Both the position numbers and the translations under genes were made by a program. 34,448 nt of DNA, from NCBI GenBank assembly GCA_022800935.1, contig JAAWRH010000038.1:1-34448 (forward strand), written 5' to 3'. This DNA comes from Oscillospiraceae bacterium. GTDB taxonomy: Bacteria; Bacillota; Clostridia; Oscillospirales; Ruminococcaceae. Below are positions 7,870-15,050 of this stretch, piece after piece; within the stretch, counting starts at the first letter, position 1, and the number at the start of each line of letters is the position of its first letter. Under the pieces are notes generated by a model, which had not been told where the DNA came from, did not search any database, and saw nothing but the letters and a program-made list of their open reading frames with translations.

Positions 7870-8583
7870 CTACTGCACATAAAATTCCCTGCCGTCCTCC
7901 AGACGCAGGCATCCCAGCTTGCCGCCGGATTCCCCGCAGTACACATCTATAAAACCGGTCCCGTGGAAAATCTTCTCTTCCCCGCCCAGCTTTGGCGTAT
8001 GCCCCACAATCAGGGTCCGGTCCTCAAAATAGCGGCTGGAGGCTGTGGGAGCGTCGCTTAAAAATTCATCCAGCTGGTAATCCTCCAGTTCCCGGTCAGG
8101 GGCAAAGCCCTTCAGCCCGCTGTGGGTCAGCACAAAGCGCCGTTCCCCCAGCTCCTCCCCGCCGCGGACACAGGGGATGGAGATATCCTCGTACAGGGTG
8201 AACTCCTGGAGATAGTCTAGAATCTGCTCCTTCTCCTCCTCATCCAGGACAAGGTACTGTTCAATGGTGGACCTGCCGCCGTTCCTCAGCCAAAGGCGGA
8301 GCATGGGCAGGACCTCCTTCCCGGTCTTCTGGGGAAGGTTGGCCATGGTGGTATCCATGGGCAGCTTGCGGATACACATAAGCATATTGCACTCATGGTC
8401 CCCCAGGATGGGGTAAACGTTGGTGCGCTCCATCATATCAAACAGGAGAGGAACCGACTGGGGACCGATATCAATGGTGTCCCCCAATACAAACATCATA
8501 TCCGTTTCCTGGAAGCGGATAAGGCTGAGCAGCTTCTGCCAAAGGGTCAGACGGCCGTGGAGATTGCTGATTACATAGGTCAT
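7870..8583 (-). CDS. Calcineurin-like metallophosphatase with altered metal motifs
   Basis: A 237-residue protein with the layout of a PPP-type metallophosphatase: motif 1 near residue 7, motif 2 near 34, motif 3 near 61, then THSGL and GHTP in the last third. Three signature residues are changed. Motif 1 is NLHG instead of DxHG (N7 replaces a metal-binding Asp). Motif 2 is GDTIDIG rather than GDxxDRG (the phosphate-binding Arg is Ile39). Motif 3 is GDHE instead of GNHE (D62 replaces the metal-binding Asn). The histidines remain. The Asp/Asn exchange keeps the overall charge, so a modified metal site is possible, as is loss of activity. It is the first gene of a two-gene unit with the nitroreductase. 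Confidence 0.82.
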   Translation of the reverse strand: MTYVISNLHGRLTLWQKLLSLIRFQETDMMFVLGDTIDIGPQSVPLLFDMMERTNVYPILGDHECNMLMCIRKLPMDTTMANLPQKTGKEVLPMLRLWLRNGGRSTIEQYLVLDEEEKEQILDYLQEFTLYEDISIPCVRGGEELGERRFVLTHSGLKGFAPDRELEDYQLDEFLSDAPTASSRYFEDRTLIVGHTPKLGGEEKIFHGTGFIDVYCGESGGKLGCLRLEDGREFYVQ

Positions 8584-8615
8584 ATTGATTCCATCTTTCT
8601 ATAAGGGATGGTTCT

Positions 8616-8643
8616 ATTGTAACACAATGGTGAAAAAAGGCAA
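8616..8643 (-). promoter_or_regulatory. Promoter of the metallophosphatase-nitroreductase pair
   Basis: On the minus strand TTGCCT (8638-8643) and TACAAT (8616-8621) are separated by 16 bases. They lie about 33 bases before the start codon at 8583, and the spoVS terminator is just upstream, so this unit has its own promoter. Confidence 0.55.
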
Positions 8644-8703
8644 CGGGAAAAAGGGAAGATTCCCAAAAATTATCTCTTCATGTAAGAAAAATTCTCATAA
8701 ATC

Positions 8704-8738
8704 AAAATCAGCCGCCGTCATTTCTGACCGGCGGCTGA
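8704..8738 (-). terminator. Rho-independent terminator of spoVS
   Basis: TCAGCCGCCG (8708-8717) pairs with CGGCGGCTGA (8729-8738), with a further TCA/TGA pair inside across a one-base bulge. On the minus strand the hairpin is followed by a T-rich stretch (GATTTTGATTT). It stands 25 bases after the spoVS stop codon. Confidence 0.75.
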
Positions 8739-8762
8739 AAGCTCCATTTATCTGATATCTGA

Positions 8763-9026
8763 CTACCGCGGCTCCACAATCAGACGGATTGCGGTCCGCA
8801 CCTCTTCCTCAATCTGTATGTTGACAAAGGCTGGAACACATACCAGATCCAACCCGGCAGGCGCAAGATATCCCCTGGCAATGGCGACGGCCTTGATTGC
8901 CTGATTCGATGCGGCGGCTCCCACCGCCTGCACCTCAACCTTTCCCTGCTCCCGTATGACCCCGGCAATCGCCCCCGCCACGGCGTTGGGAGTGGATTTG
9001 GAAGAAACCCTGAGAACATCCAACAT
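8763..9026 (-). CDS. spoVS: Stage V sporulation protein S
   Basis: An 87-residue protein matching the very conserved SpoVS family from end to end (MLDVLRVSSKSTPNAVAG at the start, IRLIVEPR at the end). SpoVS is a small Alba-like protein needed for normal progress of spore coat and cortex stages in Bacillus and is almost confined to spore formers and some relatives. The order rny-ymdB-spoVS is the same as in Bacillus subtilis. A 142-base gap separates it from ymdB, so a separate sporulation promoter is possible, but no convincing -35/-10 pair was seen there. Confidence 0.95.
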   Translation of the reverse strand: MLDVLRVSSKSTPNAVAGAIAGVIREQGKVEVQAVGAAASNQAIKAVAIARGYLAPAGLDLVCVPAFVNIQIEEEVRTAIRLIVEPR

Positions 9027-9168
9027 GCTGAAAATACCTCCTGCCCATAGCCCTACAATGGAGAATGGCCTAAAGCCGAAATAAGCGTTATACCGGAAAT
9101 GACACTTTCCATAATAATTATATAATAAAATGCTGTTATTTTCAAGGGGGATAATGGATATTTATTAT

Positions 9169-9939
9169 TTACTTCATAAATACTCTGGCAATTTTGATGG
9201 TTTTTCCGGTTTTTTCATCAATAGCGGCGGCAATTCCGGACACACAGGCGGGGTTGGGGGCGTTTTCAAAACGGACCGGCAGGTTTCCCCGCATTTTCCG
9301 GATGGCCAGCTCCGGCTTGATTCCCAAAACCGAGTTCACCGGCCCGCACATTCCCAGGTCGGTGATATATCCGGTCCCATGGGGAAAAATCTGCTCGTCT
9401 GCGGTCTGGACGTGGGTGTGGGTGCCCACCAGAAGGGAAACCCTCCCGTCCAGGTAATGGGCCATTGCCAGCTTTTCGGAGGTGGCTTCCCCGTGGAGAT
9501 CCACCACAATGACCGGGGCGCTTATCTGCTCCAGCAGGGTGTCGGCGGTGTCGAACAGGTTCCCGCAGTAATCCATATAGGCGTTGCCCATCAGATTGAT
9601 GACCGCCACCTGGTACCGCAGAAAATCCAACACCGCCATGCCCCGCCCCGGCGTGGTGGGGTGCATATTGGCAGGGCGAAGGACAGGGCAGTCCGGCTGG
9701 TCCAGCCAATCGTAAATTTCGGCGCGGCGCAGGACGTGGTTGCCGGTGGTAATCAGGTCTGCCCCGGCGTCCAGGAGGGCCTGGGCGCTGGGGCGATGGA
9801 TGCCGTTGCCGTCTGCGGAGTTCTCCCCGTTGACAATGGTCAGGTCGGCGGCATATTGGCGCTTGAGCTGGGGGAGAAACCTTTGGACCGCCTCACACCC
9901 CGCGGAACCGACCACATCGCCCAGAAATAACAGGTTCAT
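9169..9939 (-). CDS. ymdB: YmdB-type metallophosphoesterase (TIGR00282 family)
   Basis: A 256-residue phosphodiesterase of the YmdB family, which in Bacillus affects the switch between motility and biofilm and hydrolyses phosphodiesters including cyclic nucleotides. Metal-site motifs run in order: FLGDVVG, VNGENSADG, TTGNHV, VVDLHGEATSEK and VGTHTHVQTAD. The in-frame ATG at 9957 would add six residues. The GGAAAGGA site lies seven bases before the ATG at 9939, and a start beginning MNLLFLGDVVG is normal for the family. It is encoded just after RNase Y, as in other Firmicutes. Confidence 0.93.
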   Translation of the reverse strand: MNLLFLGDVVGSAGCEAVQRFLPQLKRQYAADLTIVNGENSADGNGIHRPSAQALLDAGADLITTGNHVLRRAEIYDWLDQPDCPVLRPANMHPTTPGRGMAVLDFLRYQVAVINLMGNAYMDYCGNLFDTADTLLEQISAPVIVVDLHGEATSEKLAMAHYLDGRVSLLVGTHTHVQTADEQIFPHGTGYITDLGMCGPVNSVLGIKPELAIRKMRGNLPVRFENAPNPACVSGIAAAIDEKTGKTIKIARVFMK

Positions 9940-10006
9940 ACAGCATTCCTTTCCCATGTTCCATGCTCCCTCTCCATGCCCGGCAGGAGGGGAGACGGCA
10001 ATATAA

Positions 10007-10031
10007 CAGGCTGCTGAAGCTCAGCAGCCTG
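10007..10031 (-). other. Perfect 11-bp hairpin between rny and ymdB
   Basis: CAGGCTGCTGA (10007-10017) pairs exactly with TCAGCAGCCTG (10021-10031) around a three-base loop, starting eight bases after the rny stop codon. On the minus strand it is followed by TTATATTGCC, a weak U-stretch. It may be a partial terminator, or a processing or stability element that sets the ratio of rny to ymdB-spoVS messages. Confidence 0.6.
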
Positions 10032-10038
10032 GATGAAC

Positions 10039-11601
10039 TTACTTGGCGTATTCGATTGCGCGGCTTTCGCGGATGACCAACACCTTAATCTGGCCGGGAT
10101 AATCCAGTTCGTTCTCAATCTTTTTGACGATATCCTGGGCCATGATGATGGTCTGGTCGTCGTTGACCATCTCAGGCTTGACCATAATGCGGATTTCCCG
10201 TCCGGCCTGAATGGCGTAGCTCTTTTCGACACCGCTAAAGGAGTTTGCAATCTCCTCCAGCTTCTCCAGCCGTTTGATGTAGTTCTCCACATTCTCACGG
10301 CGCGCGCCGGGTCTGGCGGCGGAAATGGCATCGGCGGCCTGCACCAGGAATGCGACAATAGACTTGGGCTCCACATCCCCATGGTGGGCCTCAATGGCGT
10401 TGATGACGACGGGGTTCTCCTTATACTTTTTGGCAACCTCCACGCCGATATCCACATGGGAACCCTCCACCTCATGGGTGAGGGCCTTGCCGATATCGTG
10501 AATCAGTCCGGCGCGGCGGGCCAAAGTGACATCCGCCCCGATTTCGGAGGCCATCATGCCGGCAATATAGGCGACTTCAACGGAATGGCTGAGGACATTC
10601 TGTCCATAGCTGGTGCGGTAACGCATACGGCCCAGCAGGCGGACCAATTCGGGGTGCATGTTGTGGATGCCCAGATCCATAACCGCCCGTTCGCCGTCCT
10701 GCTTCATCTTCAGCTCCACCTCCCGGCGGGCCTTGTCCACCATCTCCTCAATGCGGGCCGGATGGATTCGTCCGTCCTGAATCAGCCGCTCCAGGGCGAT
10801 CCGGGCGATTTCCCTCCGGACGGGCTCAAAGCTGGAAAGGGTGATGGCTTCAGGGGTGTCGTCAATGATTAGGTCTACCCCGGTAAGGGTTTCCAGGGTG
10901 CGGATATTGCGGCCCTCACGGCCGATGATCCGTCCCTTCATCTCGTCATTGGGCAGCGCAACCACCGAGACGGTGGCCTCCGCCACATGGTCGGCGGCAC
11001 ATCTCTGGATTGCTAGAGAGATGCAGTTACGGGCCCTCTGCTCCGATTCTTCCTTGAACTGCTGTTCAAACTGGCTGATGCGCACAGCCTTCTCGTGGGT
11101 CAGCTCCCCTTCCAGGTTGGAGAGCAGGTATTCCTTTGCCTGGTCCGAGGTGTAGCCGGAAATCTTCTCCAGCATCTCTATCTGGGCCTGCTTGACCTTT
11201 TCAGCCTCCTCCAGGCGGGTTTCCGCGTCCTTCATCTTGCCCTGTACGGTTTCTTCCTTGCGCTCCAGATTCTCCAGCTTCCGGTCTAGGGATTCTTCCT
11301 TCTGCTGGATCCTGCGCTCCTGCCGCTGGACCTCCACGCGGCGGTCCTTGATTTCCTTCTCCGCCTCGCTGCGCATCTTATAAATGTCATCCTTGGCCTC
11401 CAGAAGGGATTCCTTTTTCTTGGTATTCGCGTTTTTGATTGCTTCATTGACGATGCGCTTGGCCTCCTCCTCGGCGGAACCTATCTCCGCCTCGGATGTC
11501 TTTTTACGGTAGGCCATTCCCAGAAAAAACATCAGGATGCCGCCTACAGCAAAACCGCCCAATACGCAGAATACGCCAATCAGTATCGTGCTGGCGTTCA
11601 T
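10039..11601 (-). CDS. rny: Ribonuclease Y
   Basis: A 520-residue membrane-anchored endoribonuclease that starts bulk mRNA decay in Firmicutes. A transmembrane helix spans about residues 5-29, a long charged coiled coil about 35-150, a KH RNA-binding domain has [10 protein letters not shown] at 223-232, and the catalytic HD domain has H339 and HD at 368-369. The length and domain order are those of intact RNase Y. GGAGGATC precedes the ATG by about eleven bases. Upstream on the same strand is a structured RNA with a terminator that could be bypassed into rny, so attenuation control is possible. ymdB and spoVS follow. Confidence 0.97.
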   Translation of the reverse strand: MNASTILIGVFCVLGGFAVGGILMFFLGMAYRKKTSEAEIGSAEEEAKRIVNEAIKNANTKKKESLLEAKDDIYKMRSEAEKEIKDRRVEVQRQERRIQQKEESLDRKLENLERKEETVQGKMKDAETRLEEAEKVKQAQIEMLEKISGYTSDQAKEYLLSNLEGELTHEKAVRISQFEQQFKEESEQRARNCISLAIQRCAADHVAEATVSVVALPNDEMKGRIIGREGRNIRTLETLTGVDLIIDDTPEAITLSSFEPVRREIARIALERLIQDGRIHPARIEEMVDKARREVELKMKQDGERAVMDLGIHNMHPELVRLLGRMRYRTSYGQNVLSHSVEVAYIAGMMASEIGADVTLARRAGLIHDIGKALTHEVEGSHVDIGVEVAKKYKENPVVINAIEAHHGDVEPKSIVAFLVQAADAISAARPGARRENVENYIKRLEKLEEIANSFSGVEKSYAIQAGREIRIMVKPEMVNDDQTIIMAQDIVKKIENELDYPGQIKVLVIRESRAIEYAK

Positions 11602-11845
11602 ATGAACTGTGATCCTCCTTTTCCCCTATCATGCAGCAATAGGAAATTCCAAGTGTCGCTGTTGTTCCGCGCCCGCCCCAAAACGGCCCGGACCCCCTCG
11701 GCCCGGCGCGGAGCGCCGCGGAAATTGGCATTACATATACTGATTGCAGGAAAAGGCCATATAGCGCCGCCGATTTTACTTCATAAGAGCGTAAGAGCAT
11801 CATTGGGCAGAGATATGAGATATGACTGTGGCAATATTTCATATT

Positions 11846-12093
11846 CAAAAGCAACCGGCGCTTTACCGGTTGCGCTCCAGCATTCCCAGGGGTCCCCTTC
11901 AAATCTGCTTGTCTGTCCCAGAAGCAGTCTTTCCCGCAGTTGGGAAAAGCCATCCGGCGGCATGCTGACTGAAAAGGCAGCCCTAGTTCCTATATACGAA
12001 AAAATCGTGCTGTCTATTGACAAAACGACCAACTCAACCGCAAGCAGGTATCTGTGTATATCCAGTCCGCCTTTCGGCGGCTGATATTGCGTA
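11846..12093 (-). ncRNA. Structured RNA of about 250 nt with its own promoter and terminator, family not recognised
   Basis: The minus strand has a complete transcription unit with no convincing gene: promoter at 12100-12128, a compact set of stems, then a terminator ending near 11847. Stems read directly: a 5' hairpin at 12058-12087 with CCGCC/GGCGG closed by a GAAA tetraloop and extended by AUAUC/GAUAU; a hairpin at 12005-12028 (UGUC/GACA inside UCGU/ACGA); UUUCCC/GGGAAA at 11930-11947; CUGCUU/AAGCAG with an inner CUG/CAG at 11905-11927; and a long-range CAGCAU/AUGCUG stem (11962-11967 with 11878-11883). CGGUUG at 12035-12040 could pair with the 5' arm of the terminator (11867-11872), an antiterminator-like alternative. 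It may be a free small RNA or an attenuator for rny. It does not show tmRNA, RNase P, SRP or T-box consensus motifs. 6S or raiA-type RNA remain untested options. Confidence 0.7.
11847..11873 (-). terminator. Terminator of the structured RNA upstream of rny
   Basis: GCAACCGG and CCGGTTGC (11866-11873 and 11851-11858) form a perfect eight-base-pair stem around a seven-base loop. On the minus strand it is directly followed by TTTTGAATAT. The run of T is on this strand only, which sets the direction. Confidence 0.75.
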
Positions 12094-12099
12094 CATCTT

Positions 12100-12128
12100 A
12101 TTTTAATGCGTCCCATTACTAATGTCAA
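12100..12128 (-). promoter_or_regulatory. Strong sigma-A-type promoter for the structured RNA
   Basis: TTGACA (12123-12128) is a perfect -35 element and TAAAAT (12100-12105) a good -10, exactly 17 bases apart on the minus strand. Transcription should begin near 12092-12094, just before the GNRA-capped 5' hairpin. Confidence 0.75.
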
Positions 12129-12229
12129 GGGGAATCCCCCCTCCTTCCCGAAAAAACCCTTTACACAATTTTCTTTCTCTTTTTTGGCAATTTCGCGCAT
12201 TGCTTTTTACATATAGTTTTTTAAAAAAT

Positions 12230-12259
12230 ATGACATATATTGTCGATATGCTTTATGAT
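12230..12259 (+). promoter_or_regulatory. Possible promoter upstream of the Usp-like gene
   Basis: ATGACA (12230-12235) and TATGAT (12254-12259) are spaced by 18 bases in a very AT-rich stretch. A second TATAAT at 12364-12369 lacks a good -35. Either would give a 200-300-base leader for the gene at 12570. The choice cannot be made by eye. Confidence 0.3.
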
Positions 12260-12415
12260 AAAAACTGATTATACAAAAATCACCAATCCGCCATTCCAAC
12301 ATAATTTGCACGAATTTCACGTGGGACAGAAGAAACTGTCATACTTTTTTCATAAAGTTTCGATATAATAAAAATGCCCCAAAAAGAAAAAGGACTGAAT
12401 TTCTTCCAGAAAGCG

Positions 12416-12470
12416 CCCAAAAAACGACAAAATTGCGGCTCGCTTTTGTTGTTTCTGCGTAAATTTTGGG
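12416..12470 (+). other. Nested hairpin in the leader of the Usp-like gene
   Basis: CCCAAAA (12416-12422) pairs with TTTTGGG (12464-12470). Inside, AACGACAAAA (12423-12432) pairs with TTTTGTTGTT (12444-12453) through one G-U pair, capped by GCG/CGC. The structure stands about 100 bases before the start codon and would lie in the 5' untranslated RNA. No known riboswitch consensus was recognised. Confidence 0.4.
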
Positions 12471-12569
12471 TGAAACCAATTCTTGGTGAAGCCACCTATC
12501 GTAAACAAAATTCCAAATGGTAGATTTTATTGGTAATTTGCATCAATCTCACAGGGAAGGAGTACTGCA

Positions 12570-13007
12570 ATGAAAAGAACGACCTCCGAAAGAAGCGGAG
12601 AAGACCGCAAAGCGACAGTGGCCTGTGTCACCGATCAGTTCCAATGCGAACGCATTATACGGGCGGGGCGGTCCATTGCCAACCTGACCGATACCAGTCT
12701 TCTGGTCATCAACGTATCCCCCATAGACTCCACCGCCCAAAGTGGAGAGGCTATTGAGCATCTGTTCCGCATCTCCCAGCAGAACGACGCGGAGATGTCT
12801 GTCTTTTATTCTGAAAAAACGCTGAAGGTACTGACTACATTTATAAAAAAGAATCATGCGGTAAATGTAGTCACCGGTATGCCCCAACAGCAGAACTCGG
12901 TTCTGTCCAAGATGTGGTCAAAGCTGGGCGGCGTATCCTTTTTCACTGTGGACGCAAGCGGGGAATTCGTCCATGTCCCGCTGAAGGATGGCGGAGAAAT
13001 TGCCTGA
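12570..13007 (+). CDS. Single-domain Usp/KdpD-like protein
   Basis: A 145-residue protein resembling the universal-stress-protein domain found in KdpD sensor kinases. ATVACVTDQFQCERIIRAGRSIA matches the first strand and helix of that domain, with LLVINV as the second strand and VNVVTGMPQQQNSVLSKMW in the position of the nucleotide-binding loop. The classic ATP-binding GxxGxxG(S/T) motif is not clear, so nucleotide binding is doubtful. No membrane segment or kinase part is present. GGAAGGAG lies seven bases before the ATG. The lipase-like gene follows after 31 bases, so the two are probably co-transcribed. Function unknown; a stress or potassium/turgor-related role would only be by analogy. 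Confidence 0.65.
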   Translation: MKRTTSERSGEDRKATVACVTDQFQCERIIRAGRSIANLTDTSLLVINVSPIDSTAQSGEAIEHLFRISQQNDAEMSVFYSEKTLKVLTTFIKKNHAVNVVTGMPQQQNSVLSKMWSKLGGVSFFTVDASGEFVHVPLKDGGEIA

Positions 13008-13038
13008 AGAGTTTAAAGAAGAGGATGGAGGAAACATC

Positions 13039-13986
13039 ATGAAAGCGGAAACAGGTCATTTCCTTTCAAAGGACAAGGCGACGCCGGTGTCCTATCTGCT
13101 CTGGCTGCCGGACGGCCCTGTCAAGGGAACGGTCCAGCTTGTTCACGGTATGTGTGAATACAAGGAGCGGTATACCGGCTTTATGGAATTTTTAACCGGT
13201 CAGGGCTATGCCTGCTGCATCCACGATCATCTGGGTCACGGGGAAACCGCCCCCTCCCCGGAGGATTACGGGTATTTCGGCGAGGACTACGGCTGGAGGT
13301 TTCTGGTAGAGGACACCGTCCACCTGTGCGGAATGATGCAGGCCCGCCAGGAGCTGGCCGGGAAGCCGTACATCTTGTTTGGCCACAGCATGGGTTCGTT
13401 TGTGGCCCGTCTGGCGGCCCTCTCCCTTGGTCCCCGGCTCAGCGGCGCCATTTTCTGCGGCACCGCGGGAGAACGGTGGGAGAGCGCCCCCGCGCTGAAG
13501 CTGGTGGAAAAGGTAATTGAGACAAAGGGCTCCCGCTACCGTCCCGCCCTGGTGGACAAAATGATGTTCGGAACCTACAACCAGCGGTTCGGTCCGGTTT
13601 ACACGGGAAAGGAATGGCTGAGCAGAAACGCCGCGGTGGGATACGCCTTTTCCCGCGATCCCAAATGCACCTTCACCTTTACGGCAGCGGGGTTCCGGGA
13701 TCTGCTGGAGCTGAACCGAAAGTCTAATGAAACCCACTGGTTCCACACCATGGACCACAATCTGCCTGTGCTGTTCATTGCGGGAAAGAGCGACCCGGTG
13801 GGCAGCTACGGCAAGGGGGTTGTCCAGGCGGCAAAGCGGCTGCGCAAGGCGGCGGGGGCACAGGCGAAGCTGGTCTCCCTGAAGCTGTACCCCGGAGCGC
13901 GCCATGAGCTTTTGAACGAGCTGAACAAAAAAGAGGTATACCATGATATTCTGGCGTGGATACAGGGGGCTGCACGAAGTGTTTAA
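13039..13986 (+). CDS. Alpha/beta hydrolase, monoacylglycerol lipase-like
   Basis: A 315-residue serine hydrolase of the Hydrolase_4 (serine aminopeptidase S33/monoacylglycerol lipase) type. The oxyanion region is VQLVHGMCEYKERY, the nucleophile S117 is in FGHSMGS, the acid is D252 in GKSDPVGS and the base H289 in GARHELLNE, so the triad is complete. No signal peptide is seen, which suggests a cytosolic esterase or lipase acting on acyl glycerols or lysophospholipids. The ATG at 13039 is preferred to one at 12988 because GGAGG stands at correct spacing before it and the longer reading overlaps the upstream gene. A terminator follows at 14022-14070. Confidence 0.88.
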   Translation: MKAETGHFLSKDKATPVSYLLWLPDGPVKGTVQLVHGMCEYKERYTGFMEFLTGQGYACCIHDHLGHGETAPSPEDYGYFGEDYGWRFLVEDTVHLCGMMQARQELAGKPYILFGHSMGSFVARLAALSLGPRLSGAIFCGTAGERWESAPALKLVEKVIETKGSRYRPALVDKMMFGTYNQRFGPVYTGKEWLSRNAAVGYAFSRDPKCTFTFTAAGFRDLLELNRKSNETHWFHTMDHNLPVLFIAGKSDPVGSYGKGVVQAAKRLRKAAGAQAKLVSLKLYPGARHELLNELNKKEVYHDILAWIQGAARSV

Positions 13987-14021
13987 AAGTAACCGCCTGT
14001 TGGGATACCACTGAAAAATGT

Positions 14022-14070
14022 ACCGGTTGTATACAGAATCCTGATGAGAATTTGTATACAGCCGGTTTTT
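14022..14070 (+). terminator. Terminator after the hydrolase gene
   Basis: ACCGGTTGTATACA (14022-14035) pairs over 14 positions with TGTATACAGCCGGT (14053-14066), one being a G-U pair, and is followed directly by TTTTTCTGTTCTT. It stands about 35 bases past the hydrolase stop codon and separates the Usp-hydrolase unit from the sigma factor unit. Confidence 0.8.
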
Positions 14071-14109
14071 CTGTTCTTGAAAAAACACCGCCCATCTCCT
14101 CCGCCCTCG

Positions 14110-14137
14110 TTGACTGCAATCCAGAAAATTTTATTTT
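14110..14137 (+). promoter_or_regulatory. Candidate promoter of the sigma factor gene
   Basis: TTGACT (14110-14115) and TATTTT (14132-14137) are separated by 16 bases and lie about 55 bases before the start codon, right after the terminator. It is a moderate match. An autoregulatory promoter read by the sigma factor itself is also possible but cannot be recognised. Confidence 0.45.
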
Positions 14138-14192
14138 TCCTGTCACACGGCCGCCTCTCGGTTGTCTAATAGAATACAGGAGGTAAAAAACC

Positions 14193-15038
14193 ATGAAAAA
14201 AATGACAAATGAAGAACTGCTAGCTTTGATCCAAAAGGCCAATGCCGGAGACAAGGAGTCGCTGGAAACCGTTATTCTCAGCGTCCGTGATTTGGTATTC
14301 AATCTGTCGCTCCGTATACTCGGTACCTTTCCCGACGCAGAGGATGCCTCTCAGGACATTCTTTTGAAAATCATGACACACCTGTCCTCCTTCAAAGGGG
14401 AAAGCTCCTTTTCCACCTGGGTATTCCGCATTGCGGCAAACCATCTGAAAAACTACCAAAAGCATATGTTCGCAAAATTCCCGCTCAGCTTTGAGTACTA
14501 TGGGGATGACATTAAAAACGGAAAAGTTGAAGATGTGCCGGATTTGACGCAGGATGTGGAAAAATCTATTTTGGCGGAAGAACTCAAACTGTCCTGCACC
14601 AATGTAATGCTTCAATGTCTCGATACTGAAAGCAGGTGTATTTTTATTTTAGGGACAATGTTCAAGGTGGACAGCAGAATTGCGGGCGATATTTTGGGTA
14701 TCACTCCTGAGGCTTACCGCCAGAGGCTGTCGAGGATACGCGGCAGGATGGCGGATTTTCTAAAAGAATACTGCGGTGAATATGGAAATGGAACATGCCG
14801 CTGTGAGAAGAGAGTGAACTACGCCATCCAGAATCACAGGATTAGTCCCGCACAGCTAAACTTCACAGCCGCTGTCCCTATGGAAACAATGGTGGAAGTG
14901 AAGGAGGCGATGGAGGACATTGACGGCCTTTCACAGCTTTTCGCGTTCTGCAAAACCTATCAGTCACCTGAAAATCTAAAAAAATTCATTGAGAAATTTT
15001 TAGACGGAACTTCATTTTCCGTTGTTGGAAGGGCATAG
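14193..15038 (+). CDS. ECF-type RNA polymerase sigma factor with a cysteine-containing C-terminal extension
   Basis: A 281-residue sigma-70 family protein. Region 2 is visible as DLVFNLSLRILGTFPDAEDASQDILLKI followed by SSFSTWVFRIAANHLKNY (about residues 30-90). Region 4 is near 140-185, with ILGITPEAYRQRLSRIRGRM as the DNA-reading helix-turn-helix. About 90 residues follow region 4, beginning with C194, C202 and C204, which could bind a metal or sense redox state. Ordinary ECF factors end near residue 190, so this extension is unusual; no anti-sigma gene is adjacent, and the extension may replace it. AGGAGGT precedes the ATG. Codon use is AT-richer than in the flanking operons, hinting at acquisition. 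Confidence 0.82.
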   Translation: MKKMTNEELLALIQKANAGDKESLETVILSVRDLVFNLSLRILGTFPDAEDASQDILLKIMTHLSSFKGESSFSTWVFRIAANHLKNYQKHMFAKFPLSFEYYGDDIKNGKVEDVPDLTQDVEKSILAEELKLSCTNVMLQCLDTESRCIFILGTMFKVDSRIAGDILGITPEAYRQRLSRIRGRMADFLKEYCGEYGNGTCRCEKRVNYAIQNHRISPAQLNFTAAVPMETMVEVKEAMEDIDGLSQLFAFCKTYQSPENLKKFIEKFLDGTSFSVVGRA

Positions 15039-15050
15039 GGGGTCAAAAAA

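Noticed and set aside
11781-12200. 139-codon open reading frame on the minus strand covering the structured RNA
   Set aside because: It starts upstream of a strong promoter, runs straight through a terminator with U-run, has no ribosome-binding site, and the stems explain the sequence better. A dual-function RNA is not strictly excluded.
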